The notes beneath the pieces were generated by a model, which was given only the letters and a program-made list of their open reading frames with translations, ran no database searches and was not told where the DNA came from. DNA of 64,000 bases from Lathyrus oleraceus (lineage: Eukaryota > Streptophyta > Magnoliopsida > Fabales > Fabaceae), in assembly GCF_024323335.1 (NCBI RefSeq), contig NC_066581.1, forward strand, positions 299,978,536-300,042,535. Reading direction: 5' to 3'. Positions within the stretch are counted from its first letter, which is position 1, and each line of letters starts with the position of its first letter. Below are positions 20,501-32,900 of the stretch, in pieces. The position numbers and the translations under genes were made by a program.

Positions 20501-22189
20501 TAAGCTCTCAGGGACCAAAAGATCTATCTAGGTAAGAACTAGAAAGAAACAGTCAAACAAAGACTCAACCCAATGAGGATATAACTTAAGGGGAGTGGTT
20601 CCATCCAAGTAAAACACTGGGGAGGATGCTAAAATAATAATCATCCATGAGGAAATAACTCAATGGGGAATGAGAAAGGATAAACTATTTATGCTTAAAG
20701 GGACTTAAACTCTACAATTGAGGAAGGACAGACACACCAATTTTGCATGGGGGAATAATAATCACCAAAGTAGGGGAGCAGAAGAAAAATCAATGCGATA
20801 AAATGCACAATGAAATATCTGATGATGTGTTTTATGCATGAATATTCATGTATGTATAATATTATACTGACAAACTAGCACAAAGGATACAAATGACAAA
20901 GATTTGAATCATCACTACTAAACACTCGGCTAATCTCAATAAGTTGGAAACAACCACTAGAGAAGCTGCTAGGGATGAAAATAAATCATCTAGCTCATAA
21001 TAAATTCAACTCTGGCTGGGGGAAAGACATGGAGAACATGCATCCAACGAAACATGGCATACTCCGCGGGGGAAGAAGACACCATTGAAAAATATCAACC
21101 AATCATGTCGAGGATAAAGAGAGATCTGCTGAGGATCCTAACAAGCCAACACTGTGGGGAATTTTAAGCCAACCATATCAAATGGGAGACAACCTTGCAA
21201 GGGACATCAACAATACTGCTCAGAATCAAGCACTGCTGGGGATTTAGAGAAGAGCTTCTACCAGAAAAGGGAAGTTTGTTGGGTCTCCAGTCACAAAACT
21301 CTGAGTAAGGAGAACCAGACTCTCTACTGGGGATACTGTGACTTGCTAAAAAAAATCAAAGAACACAAAACTTCTTCGATAGTCAACAGATTCTTCTTGA
21401 AGATTGAGAAATAAACCAATTCTAAGGCAACAAAATAAACAACCGGATCAAGACTCAAGCAGGGGAGAAACTGTCACAGCTATGCAACACACAAGTAAAT
21501 GCGTTGAGGATTTGGAGACCAAATAAAGGTTCCAGGACATCCAAGGTTCATTCATTAAGTCACAAACTGGGAAATGCAAAAGCATGAACACCTCAGCTGG
21601 GGAAAAATGAATTTGTAAAGGAACAAATTATCATCTCAACTAGGGATGATAGATTGCTTGGGAAGCAACTTATCAACCATGCTGGGGATGAATGAAGAAC
21701 TGTTGGGGAGGACAAAGCTACCAAACCAACTGCTCGGGGAAGACCAACAATGCCTCACGCATCAAGACTTACCGTCCCTGATATTGTTGTTGATGTTCCT
21801 TTTGAAATCGATTATTCTTAAAGTAGATGTTTTATCATTTTAAGAAAAATGACTATTCATTGATTTATTTATTTCAAATTATCATCATAAAAATTCAATT
21901 TTATTAAACAGAAACAAATAAGAATACAAAATAATTGGATAAAAGCTCACATTTATTTAATAGAGTGGTAGTCCGCAAATGGCGAGACTTCATGGATCTT
22001 AACAAAGTTTGAAAATGGTAATTTACATGGAAAAGGGCTACATTGAATACAATGATCACTATCATCCCTACCAACTTTGAAATCCACTATGTTCTTTGGT
22101 TGAGACTGATGAATCGGAACCAAATGACTGCTCAAAACTGCTTAAAAAAACAGGACCATCCGGATGCAGTTACTTGCCATAATCCCTAA

Positions 22190-22350
22190 TTTTTTCCTAG
22201 ATTTCCCCAAGGTGGGGTACTCAATCTACTGGGATGAATTTTCTATTTTATGTCTCTAACTTTTCCTTGGATCTCCCTTTCGGGTTTTCAATTCTTCGAG
22301 ATGCTTATTTTTTCCTAAGTCGCCCTTTCGGGTTTTCAACTTAGCGAGTT
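22190..22350 (-). other. Triple stem-loop motif after Ogre-2 pol stop
   Basis: Minus-strand counterpart of 3072-3219. Stem-loop 1: CTAAGT (22315-22320) with ACTTAG (22339-22344) around an inner CCC-GAAA-GGG hairpin in sense. Stem-loop 2: inner hairpin kept at 22275-22284, outer arms degraded. Stem-loop 3: TAGATT (22198-22203) with AATCTA (22223-22228) around CCCC-5-GGGG (22205-22217). Two of three outer stems pair perfectly. Confidence 0.62.
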
Positions 22351-22364
22351 ATTCTTTTCCTTTT

Positions 22365-23711
22365 TTAGGCGAAGTATTTCTTGACTGAATCGACATTCAT
22401 AGGACGCGTGAACTCCTCACTATTCATAGTTGTAAGAATCAATGCACCGCCTAAAAAGGCTCTCTTAATAACATATAGGCCTTCATAATTATAAGTCCAT
22501 TTGCACCTAGAATTAGGTGTGAAAGATAGAATCTTCTTGAGCACGAGGTCATCTTATCTGAACACACGAGGCTTGACCTTCTTATCAAAAGCTTTCTTCA
22601 TTCTCTGCTGATATAACAGACTATGATATATGGCAGTCAATACTTTTCTTCAATAAAATTCAGCTGGTCATATCTGGTCTGACACCATCCAGCCTCTGTC
22701 AACTTGGCTTCCACCAAGACACAAAATGATGTGATCTCGACCTCCATGGGGAGCACAACTTCCATGCCATAAACAAGAGAGAAAGGGGTTGCCCTTGTTG
22801 AAGTGCGGATGGATGTACGGTACCCATGCAAATCAAATTGGAGCATCTCATGCCAAGCTTTATTTGTTACAACCATCTTCTGAATAATATTCTTGATGTT
22901 CTTATTCGCAACTTCAACAACCCCATTCATCTTGGGTATGTAGGGAGAAGAGTTATGGTGTGCAATCTTAAAGTATTTGCAAAGAGCTTCCACCGTGTAT
23001 TATTCAAGTTCGATCCATTATCAATAATGATCTTACTTGGCACACCATACTGGTATATAATTTGATTCTTGATAAACCTTACAACAACTTGCTTGGTCAC
23101 ATTCGCATACGATGCCGCTATAACCTACATTGTGAAGTAGTCAATAACCACCAAAATGAAACGATGTTCATTTGAAGCTCTAGGATCAATCATTCCAATC
23201 ATATCAATTCCCTACATGGAGAAGGGCCACAAAGAGGAAATGACATTCAACAGCGCCGGAGGAACATGAATCTTATCTGCATAAATTTGACACTTGTTGC
23301 ATTTCTTCACAAACTTACAACAGTCAAATTCCATTGTCAACCAATAGTAACCTGCTCTCAACATCTTCTTTGCCATATCATGTCCATTGGAATGAGTACC
23401 AAAGAAAGCTTCATGGAATTCAGTCATCAACATGTCTGCTTCGTGTCTATCCATGCATCTGAGCAGAACCATATCGAAGTTTCTCTTATAAAGCACATTA
23501 CCATTAAGGTAGAAGTTGCCAGCTAATCTTCTCAAAGTCTTCTTAACTTTCAAAGAGGCCCCAGACGGGTAAATCTGACTTTAGAGGAAACATTTGATAT
23601 CAGAATACCATTGCTTTTCATCTTTGACTTCTTCAACAACAAACAAATGGGCTGGCCTATCACGACGCATCACAATCAAATTAGGAACTTCGTTCTCAAA
23701 ATTCACCACAA
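22365..23711 (-). pseudogene. Ogre-2 integrase (multiple lesions)
   Basis: Minus-strand homologue of the Ogre-1 integrase, from the SGASL...KTLRRLAGNFYLNG leader and zinc finger (HEAFFGTHSNGHD, KKCNKCQIYAD; about 23550-23270) through the catalytic core. The Asp of GIDMIGMI (about 23195) and the Asp of IIDNGSN (about 23015) are present, as is the Glu in GVVEVANKN (about 22900). The C-terminal module ends at TAA (22365-22367). A TAG near 23214 sits where Ogre-3 has Trp, the same codon that is TGA in Ogre-1. Another stop near 22635 and a frame break near 22995 also interrupt it. Confidence 0.85.
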
Positions 23712-24228
23712 TCATGGAAGCCAACATTGCAAGAGCATCTTTCTCCGGTTTTCATCTCGAGGGATATGATGAAACTCAACCTTTTTAAAGAAAGGTGATA
23801 TTCTCCTCGTGTAACCTCTGTACGGTATCAAACCGGGTTGATTCGTCCCACATTCACCTTTGATTTGATTAACAACCAGAGTTGAATCTCCATAGACGTC
23901 AAGATATTTTATTCTGAGATCAATGGCCTCTTCAAGCCCCATAATGCAAGCTTCATACTCATCCATATTGTTTGTACACTTGAAGGTCAATCTAGCTGTA
24001 AACAGAAAATGAGTTCCTTGAGGAGTAATAATCACTTCCCCAACACCATTACCGTATGAATTAACATCTCCATCAAATACCATGCCCCAACGAGAACCAG
24101 GTTTTGTCTCTTATTCAAGCAATGATTCATCACAATATTTCCTCTTCAAGTACAAAATTTATTCGTTAGGAAAATCATACTATACTAACTGGTAATCTTC
24201 AATAGGTCGGTGAGACAAATGGTCAACC
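23712..24228 (-). pseudogene. Ogre-2 aRNase H and upstream spacer (truncated)
   Basis: Archaeal-type RNase H with MVFDGDVNSYGNGVG (24083 downward), NNMDEYEACIMG and DVYGDSTLVVNQIKGE. The Trp after GE reads Cys (TGT). It shifts frame at RRKMLLQCW (about 23745), losing continuity with the integrase. Upstream, DYQLV/FPNE-like spacer and the LSHRPIEDYQ end of the first RNase H are readable to about 24228, where homology to Ogre stops. Confidence 0.82.
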
Positions 24229-25157
24229 AACTGGTAATCATACTACACTAACTGGTAATCTTCAGTCTAGATGTAGACTCAGAGCGACCACTTGTTCTTC
24301 TTGAGCCTCCAAACTTGCTTTGTCTTTTCTTCCAAAGTTGGTTTACTCTTCTGGAAAGAAGAGACCACTCATCTTCTTCTTCATAATCTTCTTCAGATTC
24401 CTTTTCTTCTCCAGCTTGAAGGGATTTAGTCTTTTCATATTTTCGCATAGATTTCAGAGCCACGAACTTAAAATTTCTTTTAGGTTGATCCTCTTCAAGC
24501 TCTATCTCTTGACTTCTCAAATAACTTACATGTTCTTCAAGAGTAATGTTGTTCAAGTATTTAGACATCTTCAACGCAGTTACCATAGGCCTCCATCTCT
24601 TGGGTAAGCTTATGATAATTTTCTTGACATGATCTAAAGTAGAGTAACCTTTATCCAGAACCTTCATTTATGCAACCAAAGTCTAAAACCTTGAGAGCAT
24701 GTTCTCAACTGTTTCATCATCCTCCATTTTGAAGGCTTCATACTTTTATATCAAGGAAAACGCCTTGGTTTCTTTCACTTGAGCATCTCCTTCATGAGTC
24801 ATCCTTTAAAGAATCAAATATAGACTTAGATGTGTCTCTATTTGTGATCTTCTCATCCTCAGAGTATGATATAGCATTCATCAGAATGGTTCAAGTTTTA
24901 TGGTGATTCTTGTAGTCTTTCTTTTGTTGATAAGTCATCTTTCTTCTTTCCACCTTGTTACCATTGCCATCAACAATATGAATGTAGCCATCAACTACCG
25001 TATCCCATAGATCCACATCATGACCGAGAAAAAAACTTTATATTCTATCTTTACAATATTAAAAAATTTCTCCATCAAAAATTAGGGTTTGGCACTATAG
25101 TGATCTCTTTCATTGTTAACAGCGAGTGTAACTAGTGGAGGGATTTCAACCATAGTG
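24229..25157 (-). pseudogene. Copia A gag (copy 1), 5' part of a Ty1/copia element
   Basis: Minus-strand gag of a Ty1/copia element. After a likely start MVEIPPLVTLAVNNERD near 25155 come several stops and frame changes. The readable core is KVLDKGYSTLDHVKKIIISL and LPKRWRPMVTALKMSKYL (24667-24560), the UBN2-type gag domain. An acidic EEDYEEEDEWSLLSRRVNQL helix and a basic KKRQSKFGGSRRTSGR tail follow. The frame ends LKITS-stop, whose last codons come from the joined Ogre sequence. No zinc knuckle, protease, integrase or RT follow: everything downstream is deleted at the junction with Ogre-2. Confidence 0.78.
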
Positions 25158-25224
25158 TTTCATAAATATGGATCTTTATCTGACCAGTGAAGTGTTTGAT
25201 AAATAATCAATACCATAACCGGAG

Positions 25225-25237
25225 CTCTGAGGCCAAT
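25225..25237 (-). other. Primer-binding site of copia A (copy 1); second copy at 28178-28190
   Basis: Minus strand reads ATTGGCCTCAGAGC next to the LTR end (ATTGGCATCAGAGC in copy 2). This resembles the TGGTATCAGAGC initiator-tRNA-Met primer site used by most plant copia elements, with substitutions. Confidence 0.65.
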
Positions 25238-26152
25238 TGAAGGGAATGGAAACACAAAGAGTGGGGTTTGAATTGGGTTTCAAGAATGAAAACTTAGAAC
25301 AAAAATAATGAACACAATTATTTTTATCCTGGTTCTCTATTAACTAAGCTACCTAATATCCACGCGCCAAGGTGATTTCGCCTTATCACAAGGACTTAAT
25401 CCACTATAGCCAAACTTGATTACAACAACAAAGACTAATTGTCAACGTCTTCTTGAGTAATTATGACTAAACCTTAGTCATTCAAGGAAATATAATCACA
25501 AAGATTGAGATACAAAGTATGTTAGAAATTGCTTCTAAAAAAGCAGAATACGCAAATGATTTACAAAGTATTTTACACAAAATATTTTCTATGAAAAGTA
25601 TGAACAAAAGTTCCTTGGGTGTATGTTTCTTTTCTCTCAAATATATCACTGTAGGAAATGTTCATGTAAATGATATAAATCTTAGTGTTGGGCACTTTGT
25701 TACAGTTCCATTCTTCTAAGACTCCTTTATATAGGCAATGAAAGGATTCGTTGGAGGGTAGAAATAGAATACACAAATGTAGTTGTATCCTTGCATAACG
25801 GTCTATGAAAAGGGTAGACACAATGATAAAATAATACATTCCTTTTCTCACAAAATCAGAGTAGTGGAAGGAATATTTGATCTTGTACTGTGTACTATTT
25901 TCTCACGTAAAACCTTTTTGATCTTATCTTCAAATATTCATGGGCTTCAGATACACAGTTGATGAAGAATGCATAAAAGAAGAATCAAAGTCAGTATGAG
26001 AGAATCTTTAGAAATTGCTCTTCAGAGTCTTGATCCAGTTTATCAGAACCTGGTCTTCAAAGTCTGGTAACACATCTCATCAGAATTGTTTGAGCGCAAA
26101 ACTTTAGAGCTTGACAATGTTAGAAGCTTCAGAGTCATAAAGCTTTGGATAA
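25238..26152 (-). repeat. Copia A 5' LTR, left portion (copy 2 at 28191-29104)
   Basis: LTR end TGAAGGGAATGGAAACAC beside the PBS in plus orientation. The LTR is interrupted at GATAA (26148-26152) by the Ogre-3 LTR and resumes at 41673 after Ogre-3, ending TTACA at 41896. The summed length is about 1.13 kb, comparable to the copia B LTR, whose start (GGAACAAGTTTGGTT versus GAACAAGATTTGGTT) and end (CTTGAAACCCAATT) it resembles. Confidence 0.8.
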
Positions 26153-27024
26153 TGTAGCGGTAAATTCATGATCATTAAGCTATGGATAAGCTAGACATCA
26201 AATAACAAAAGTCGCCACCGCCCTTTTATTGTTTCCAAGGGAAAAGGGAAAAAGTACGAACAAAACCCAAAAATAAGAAGTTTTCAAATCAAAACTAATA
26301 AAATGCCAGAGATTACAGGTAAGGGGGTTGGTTACACAGAGGGAAGGTGTTAGCACCCAAAGTTTCCTAGGTACTCCTAGGGAGCCCTTTTTGTGTGCAT
26401 ATGTATTTTGTACAAAGTGATGTTTACAAACAAATAGAATGGGGGGATGAGAAAAGAATTCATTAATTATATTTTTGTGTTTGACAAGACCTTCGGACAT
26501 GTGCCTACGTACCAACATAAAAATGAGGGATCAAAACCTCGTAGTTCGTGATACCAATTTCAAAGTGGATGCATTTCTTTTAATCAAAAATTAAGTTTGA
26601 GAGGCACAAAGGCCTAGAATGGTTTGAATGAGTTAGTTCTTTTTGGCTTTTGAAAATTTTAAGTCAAGTATAGTTAAGTATATTTAAAAGTTTGACTTAA
26701 GAATAGAAGTTTGAAAATGCAATGGTATAAGGCCAAAGTTTCTAGTTTGCAAAGTGATCTAAGTTTTGAAAATAACAAGTTCAAACAAAGAAGTTTTTAA
26801 CAGGGGAAGATATTTTGAAATTAAAGAGATGGGGAGGAGATGAAGAGACTAATCCTAAGCACAAATTTAAAAGTTAAGAGTTGAAAAGATCTGACCGATG
26901 GGTAGAAATCTAATAGGCAAGAATGCTATATAGAAACCCCAAATTCCCTTGGATATTAGAATCAAGCAACAAACAATGCATACAATATTAGCTTGAAGAT
27001 CAAGGCATCAAATAAAGATTGCCA
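26153..27024 (-). repeat. Duplicated terminal fragment of Ogre-3 3' LTR
   Basis: The first 872 bases (plus-strand sense) of the Ogre LTR, cut at the tandem-duplication junction. It matches 29105-29976 closely. The conserved 'ggtgttagcaccc' and 'ggtactcctagggagccc' hairpins are present at about 26347 and 26371. Confidence 0.9.
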
Positions 27025-29976
27025 CATCGAATACCATGCGCCAACGAGAACCATGTTTTGTCTCTTCTTCAAGCAATGGTTCATCACAATCTTTCCTCTT
27101 CAAGTACAAAATCTATTCGTTAGGAAAATCATACCACACTAACTGGTAATCTTCAATAGGTTGGTGAGACAAATGGTCATGCAACTGGTAATCATACTAC
27201 AGTAACTGGTAATCTTCAGTCTAGATGTAGACTCAGAGCGACCACTTGTCCTTCTTGAGCCTTCAAACTTGCTTTGTCTTTTCTTCCAAAGTTGGTTTAC
27301 TCTTTTGGAAAGAAGAGACCACTCATCTTCTTCTTCATAATCTTCTTCAGATTTCTTTTCTTCTCCAGCTTGAAGGGATTTAGTCTTTTCATATATTCCC
27401 ATAGATTTCAGAGCCACGAACTTAAATTTTCTTTTAGGTTGATCCTCTTCAAGCTCTATCTCTTGACTTCTCAAATAACTTACAAGTTCTTCAAGAGTAA
27501 TGTTGTTCAAGTATTTAGACATCTCCAATGCAGTTACCATAGGCCTCCATCTCTTGGGTAAGCTTATGATAATTTTCTTGACATGATCTAAAGTAGAGTA
27601 ACCTTTATCCAGAACCTTCATTTATGCAACCAGAGTCTGAAACCTTGAGAGCATGTTCTCAACTGTTTCATCATCCTCCATTTTGAAGGCTTCATACTTT
27701 TATATCAAGGAAAGCGCCTTGGTTTCTTTCACTTGAGCATCTCCTTCATGAGTCATCCTTAAAGAATCAAATATAGACTTAGATGTGTCTATATTTGTGA
27801 TCTTCTCATCCTCAGAGTATGATATAGAATTCATCAGAATGGTTCAAGTTTTATGGTGATTCTTGTAGTCTTTCTTTTGTTGATAAGTCATATTTCTTCT
27901 TTCCACCTTGTTACCACTGCCATCAACAATATGAATGTAGCCATCAACTGTCGTATCCCATAGATCCACATCATGACCGAGAAAATAAGTTTATATTCTA
28001 TCTTTACAATATTAAAAAATTTCTCCATCAAAAATTGGGGTTTGGCACTATAGTGATCTCTTTCATTGTTAACAACGAGTGCAACTAGTGGAGGGATTTA
28101 TACCATAGTGTTTCATAAATATGGATCTTTATCTAACCAGTGAAGTGTTTGATAAATAATCAATATCACAACCGGAGCTCTGATGCCAATTGTAGGGAAT
28201 GGAAACACAAAGAGTTGGGTTTGAATTGGATTTGAAGAATGAAAACTTAGAACAAAAATAATGAACACAATTATTTTTATCCTGGTTCTCTATTAACTAA
28301 GCTACCTAATATCCACCCGCCAAGGTGATTTCCCCTTATCACAAGGACTTAATCCACTATAGCCAAACTTGATTACAACAACAAAGACTAATTGTCAACG
28401 TCTTCTTGAGTAATTATGACTAAACCTTAGTTATTCAAGGAAATATAATCACAAAGATTGAGATACAAAGTATGTTAGAAATTGCTTCTAAGAAAGCAGA
28501 ATACGCAAATGATTTTCAAAGTATTTTACACAAAATATTTTCTATGAAAAGTATGAACAAAAGTTCCTTGTGTGTATGTTTCTTTTCTCTCAAATATATC
28601 ACTGTAGGAAATGTTCATGTAAATGATATAAATCTTAGTGTTGGGCACTTTGTTACAGTTCCATTCTTCTAAGACTCCTTTATATAGGCAATGAAAGGAT
28701 TCGTTGGAGGGTAGAAATGGAATACACAAATGTAGTTGTATCCTTGCATAACGGTCTGTGAAAATGGTAGACACAATGATACAATAATACATTCCTTTTC
28801 TCCCAAATCAGAGTAGTGGAAGGAATATTTGATCTTGTACTGTGTACTATTTTCTCACGTAAAACCTTTTTGATCTTATTTTCAAATATTCATGGGCTTC
28901 AGATACACAGTTGATGAAGAATGCATAAAAGAAGAATCAAAGTCAGTATGAGAGAATCTTTAGAAATTGCTCTTCAGAGTCTTGATCCAGTTTATCAGAA
29001 CCTGTTCTTCAAAGTCTGGTAACAGATTTCATCAGAATTGTTTGAGCACAAAACTTTAGAACTTGACAATGTTAGAAGCTTCAGAGTCATAAAACTTTTG
29101 ATAATGTAGTGGTAAATTCATGATCATCAAGCTATGGATAAGCTAGACATCAAATAACAAGATTCACCAGCGCGCTTTTATTGTTTCCAAGGGAAAAGGG
29201 AAAAAGTACGAACAAAACCCAAAAATAAGATGTTTTCAAATCAAAACTAATAAAATGCCAGATATTACAGGTAAGGGGGTTGGTTACACAGAGGGAATGT
29301 GTTAGCACCCAAAGTTTCCTAGGTACTCCTAGGGAGCCCTTTTTGTGTGCCTATGTATTTTGTACAAAGTGATGTTTACAAACAAATAGAATGGGGGGAT
29401 GAGAAAAGAATTCATTAATTATATTTTTGTGTTTGACAAGACCTTCGGACTTGTGCCTACGTACCAACATAAAAATGAGGGATCAAAACCTCGTAGTTCG
29501 TGATACAAATTTCAAAGTGGATGCATTGCTTTTAATAAAAAATTAAGTTTGAGAGGCACAAGGGCCTAGAATGGTTTGATTTGTTAGTTTTTTTTTGCTT
29601 TTGAAAATTTTAAGTCAAGTATAGTTTAGTATATTTACAAGTTTGTCTTAAGAAAAGAAGTTTGAAAATGCAATGGCATAAGGCCAAAGTTTCTAGTTTG
29701 CAAAGTGGTCTAAGTTTTGAAAATAACAAGTTCAAAGAAAGAAGTTTTTAAAAGGGGGGAGATATTTTGAAATTAAAGAGATGGGGAGGAGATGAAGAGA
29801 CTAATCCTAAGCACAAATTTAAAAGTTAAGAGTTGAAAAGATCTGGCCGATGGGTAGCAATCCAATAGGCAAGAATGCCATATAGAAACCCTAAATTCCC
29901 TTGGATATTAGAATCAAGCAACAAACAATGCATACAATATTAACTTGAAGAGCAAGGCATCAAATAAAGATTTCCA
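27025..29976. repeat. Tandem duplication, copy 2 (about 2952 bp)
   Basis: Begins CATCGAATACCATGC directly after the LTR fragment of copy 1 and ends CCACATC, after which the Ogre LTR continues uninterrupted. The four bases CATC are shared by both breakpoints, so the junction is one of microhomology. The Ogre LTR start is repeated here at 29105, with GATAA before it (29100-29104). Confidence 0.92.
27182..28110 (-). pseudogene. Copia A gag (copy 2, duplicated)
   Basis: Second copy of the gag fragment within the tandem duplication. It covers the same UBN2-type core (27621-27500), acidic helix and basic tail, with replacements such as K/E, H/L and R/K relative to copy 1. The same stop codons upstream of KVLDKGYSTL are present in both copies, so the gene was already dead when the segment duplicated. 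Its frame runs a little further into the Ogre spacer before stopping. Confidence 0.78.
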
Positions 29977-32900
29977 CATCCAAGCTTTAGCCACTCCATA
30001 ATCTTCTTTAAATTGGCATATGTAGCAGATGAATTCCACAAGTCACGGGTTCAAAATAACAGCTTCATAATGATTATGTTGTAGATGAGCTCAGATGGAT
30101 CTTCAATGATGTATCAGATGAAATGTCAAATTGCAAGCACTTGGTTGCAAGATAGTTGGCATTGGCCAAGTCCTTTTTGCATATGGATGTTGCCTAAATT
30201 CTAAGTCCAATTGCCCAAGATCAAACCAACAGTGCACACAATAGTTTTTTTGGGTTTTTGTTTCTTATTATGTACGTTGATAGTCAAAGGCCATACAACA
30301 CAAACAAAATATACACAAACAAGATATATCACACAACATGGTCCAAATGGACAAAGTGAAAAGGCATTAATATAAATAATTATAATGGTATGAATAATGG
30401 CAAATGAATAGAGCTTAAAAATTAAAGTGCATTAAAAATAAATGGCTTGAAATTAAATGTTAGTTGTTAATGAATTAGAAGTTAGTATTGTTTTTTTTTT
30501 TTTTTAAGTCATTCTTTGGAGAACGCTCAACCCACTTATCACAAGCATGGATTCTTGAGCCAAGACATCTTCCAAAGAAAGGAAAAACAGCCAAGTTTCC
30601 ACATAATACCATGAAAGAAGGGGGACTTACAATCTCACTAACTAGAATGCTATGCCTTTTGTGTCAAAAATTTAGCGTTATGTTAAGCGATCGTAATTGG
30701 CCTTATGTAGAAGTTACAACTATTTGAGGTCGGGAAATAGAATTTTGGTGTTAATGCATGTTAGAGACATAGTATAATGGACTATGCTCATGAAACATAT
30801 CACACACAAAAAGAATATGCGAAAGAGGTGGTCTAATCTCATCCATACTTATGTTGATTTTGCAATCAACTAGCCTTAGGATTTTGAGATGTCATAGGCC
30901 AAATGAAATGAATTCATAAAGAAGGGGAATTAGATGAAGAGGGAGGAGAATGGACCAAAACTCAAATTGGTCAAAGGAGGACTTTTACCAAGTTAATATT
31001 ATTCATTCATTTTGGGAGATGGAATGTACATTCCATCAATCCCCTAAATCCAATGATATTAACTAGCAAAGTCAAATCAACCTTGACCAAGGCCCAACAA
31101 CACAAGTCAAACTTACACAAACCACCAAGATAGCTCAACACAATTATTTGGCATTTATTCAACTTAAAAATACTAAAATAATGCATTTAAATAAAACATG
31201 GTTTGTCAAATTCCTAAAACCTCATCAAAACACCAGAGAAATGGCCATGAGATTTATCATAGGTCAAACAAGGTCAAAGGACCTTGGAGAAAAAATTTCA
31301 GAATTTTTAAAGATTTAAAAGTATTTTTAAATAATTAAAAATAAACACAAAATCAATTAAATCAGAATATGAAAGAGGAATTTATTTAAATTTTTTTGGT
31401 AAAACTCTCATATTTTTTGGATCAATATTAAAATTAATATGAATTAATGAAAATTAAATGAATTAAAACAAAAATCAAAAAATAAAAAAAATGTGAGCCA
31501 CTTGATCTCCCTCATTAATTGAGGTGGCAGATCAAGTGGCTGGAAACGTGCGTTCCATGGTGGAACTTAGTCAGCGCGTCACACGCATGGTAATCAAAAC
31601 CAACGCCTAAGATTAAAACATTTCAAATGGATCCTGTGGTCTGGAGACGTGCCAACACACCGCCAGAGCCAGAGCTCCAGTTTTCTTCTCCGGTGGACCT
31701 CACCGGACTGGTCTACCCTCAACCATCACCAAAATAAAAAAGGAGGACATGAACTAAAAGAAAGACGGGCGCAGAGCACGAATCTGACCTCAATTTTAAC
31801 TAACTTCACACATATAGAAAGATATGAGGAGTTGAATTTTGAGGTGTGTCAACTGAGATGCTTCTATTTGACCTCAAAGCAACTCAATCTTTTGGCCTAC
31901 ATTGGTAGTACTTCTAACAACCAAAGATTCAAGAGAATTGATGAGAATTGAGTGAGAATCAAAGAGAAGAAGTTTTATGAAATTTACCTTCAATGTTGTG
32001 CAGAAATGGATCTTGCTTGCTTCAAACTTGATCTGATCACACTTGAGAAGCTTGCAGTAGAGGTTTGGCAATGGTCTAAAGCTTTGGATCCTGGAGTTTT
32101 TGAATCTCCAAACAGTGAGATTCAAACTCAATTTTCAAGTTGAAAATTCTTAGATTTTCCTTTGAATGGTGAGGGTTTCAATTGGGGGGCAAAGCTGGCA
32201 CGCAAGGTGTGTTTGAATTGAGCTCCAAGGGCCTGTATTTATAGCAATTGGGACTGATATTTGCACACATGAAAAATTACTAAATTTGGACATTTCATGC
32301 ACAACCTTGCATGGGCGTATACAGGCCCATGAAGTAATCCAATTTGATCCACTTGCAACTGTTCTGAAGTTCAAATGTGGCTTGGATGTCAAGGCAATGT
32401 GAAATGGGATTTTGGGCATTTGATTTCTTCCAATCATACAGACCAATTAAAGCCATGCTCAACCCTAGTAAACTTTATCCAAAATGCATGAACTTGGGTT
32501 CTTTGGAAAGATTAGATCAAGGGGAACAACTTTAATGTTGGACACTTTTTCATTTGGAACTTGGATCATGGTGAATTTTGAGGTGGAAGTTTGGAAATTT
32601 CAACATGTTAAAATTTTTTCTAAGTGTCAAGCCATATATCTCAATATTCCACCTTGCTTAAATTTTTATGTGAGCTTCAAATGAGAAAAGTGTCTTCATC
32701 AAAGTTGTATCTATTTCAAATATATTCAAAATGGTCACCAATTTCATGTCATTTGGATTTATAATGATAAAGTTACGCATTTTTGAAGTTGAGGAAAATC
32801 ACTTGTTCAATGGTATAGGTCAAAAATGACCTATAATGTATCCTCATATCACATGCTCATAAAAGTTGAATTAGCTCTTACTCCAAACATAAACGTTGAA

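Larger units (their letters stand above)
19132..22364 (-). other. Ogre-2 3' non-coding region
   Basis: About 3.2 kb between pol stop and PPT, free of supported coding sequence. It holds the triple stem-loop (22190-22350), an array of GTCACCGGTTAAGGTGAAC-type repeats (19615-20500), and a tract of purine-rich 'ctggggaa' sentences (20500-21780) matching the 'ttccccag' tract of Ogre-1 in inverse. Between 21780 and 22190 the sequence is AT-rich with no recognisable feature. Confidence 0.75.
14324..24228 (-). mobile_element. Ogre-2: 5'-truncated Tat/Ogre element, antisense
   Basis: Read on the minus strand, the order is RT/RNase H spacer and aRNase H (24228-23712), integrase (23711-22365), stem-loops, repeat-rich 3' region, PPT (19131-19115) and 3' LTR (19114-14324). 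The left flank at the LTR is CTAGT (14319-14323) within the Athila remnant; no matching right flank exists because the 5' portion is lost. At about 24229 it is joined to a copia gag in the same orientation. RT, gag and protease are absent, so the copy is defective. Confidence 0.88.
24071..27024. repeat. Tandem duplication, copy 1 (about 2954 bp)
   Basis: Starts at CATCAAATACCATGC inside Ogre-2 aRNase H. It contains the Ogre-2/copia A junction, the copia A gag, its PBS and partial LTR, the GATAA target site and the first 0.87 kb of an Ogre LTR. It ends at CCACATC. Copy 2 is collinear with a constant offset of about 2950 bases, with scattered substitutions and few indels. In the 139-residue gag stretch shared by both I count eight amino-acid differences. 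Confidence 0.92.

Noticed and set aside
25519..25851. ORFs on both strands in the copia A LTR, repeated at 28472-28792
   Set aside because: Their apparent conservation only reflects the tandem duplication; they lie in LTR sequence without coding signal.
31649..32143. ORFs of 100 and 63 codons with a Ser/Pro-rich start, gene-like
   Set aside because: They lie within the Ogre-3 LTR, and the aligned region of Ogre-2 does not keep the frames.
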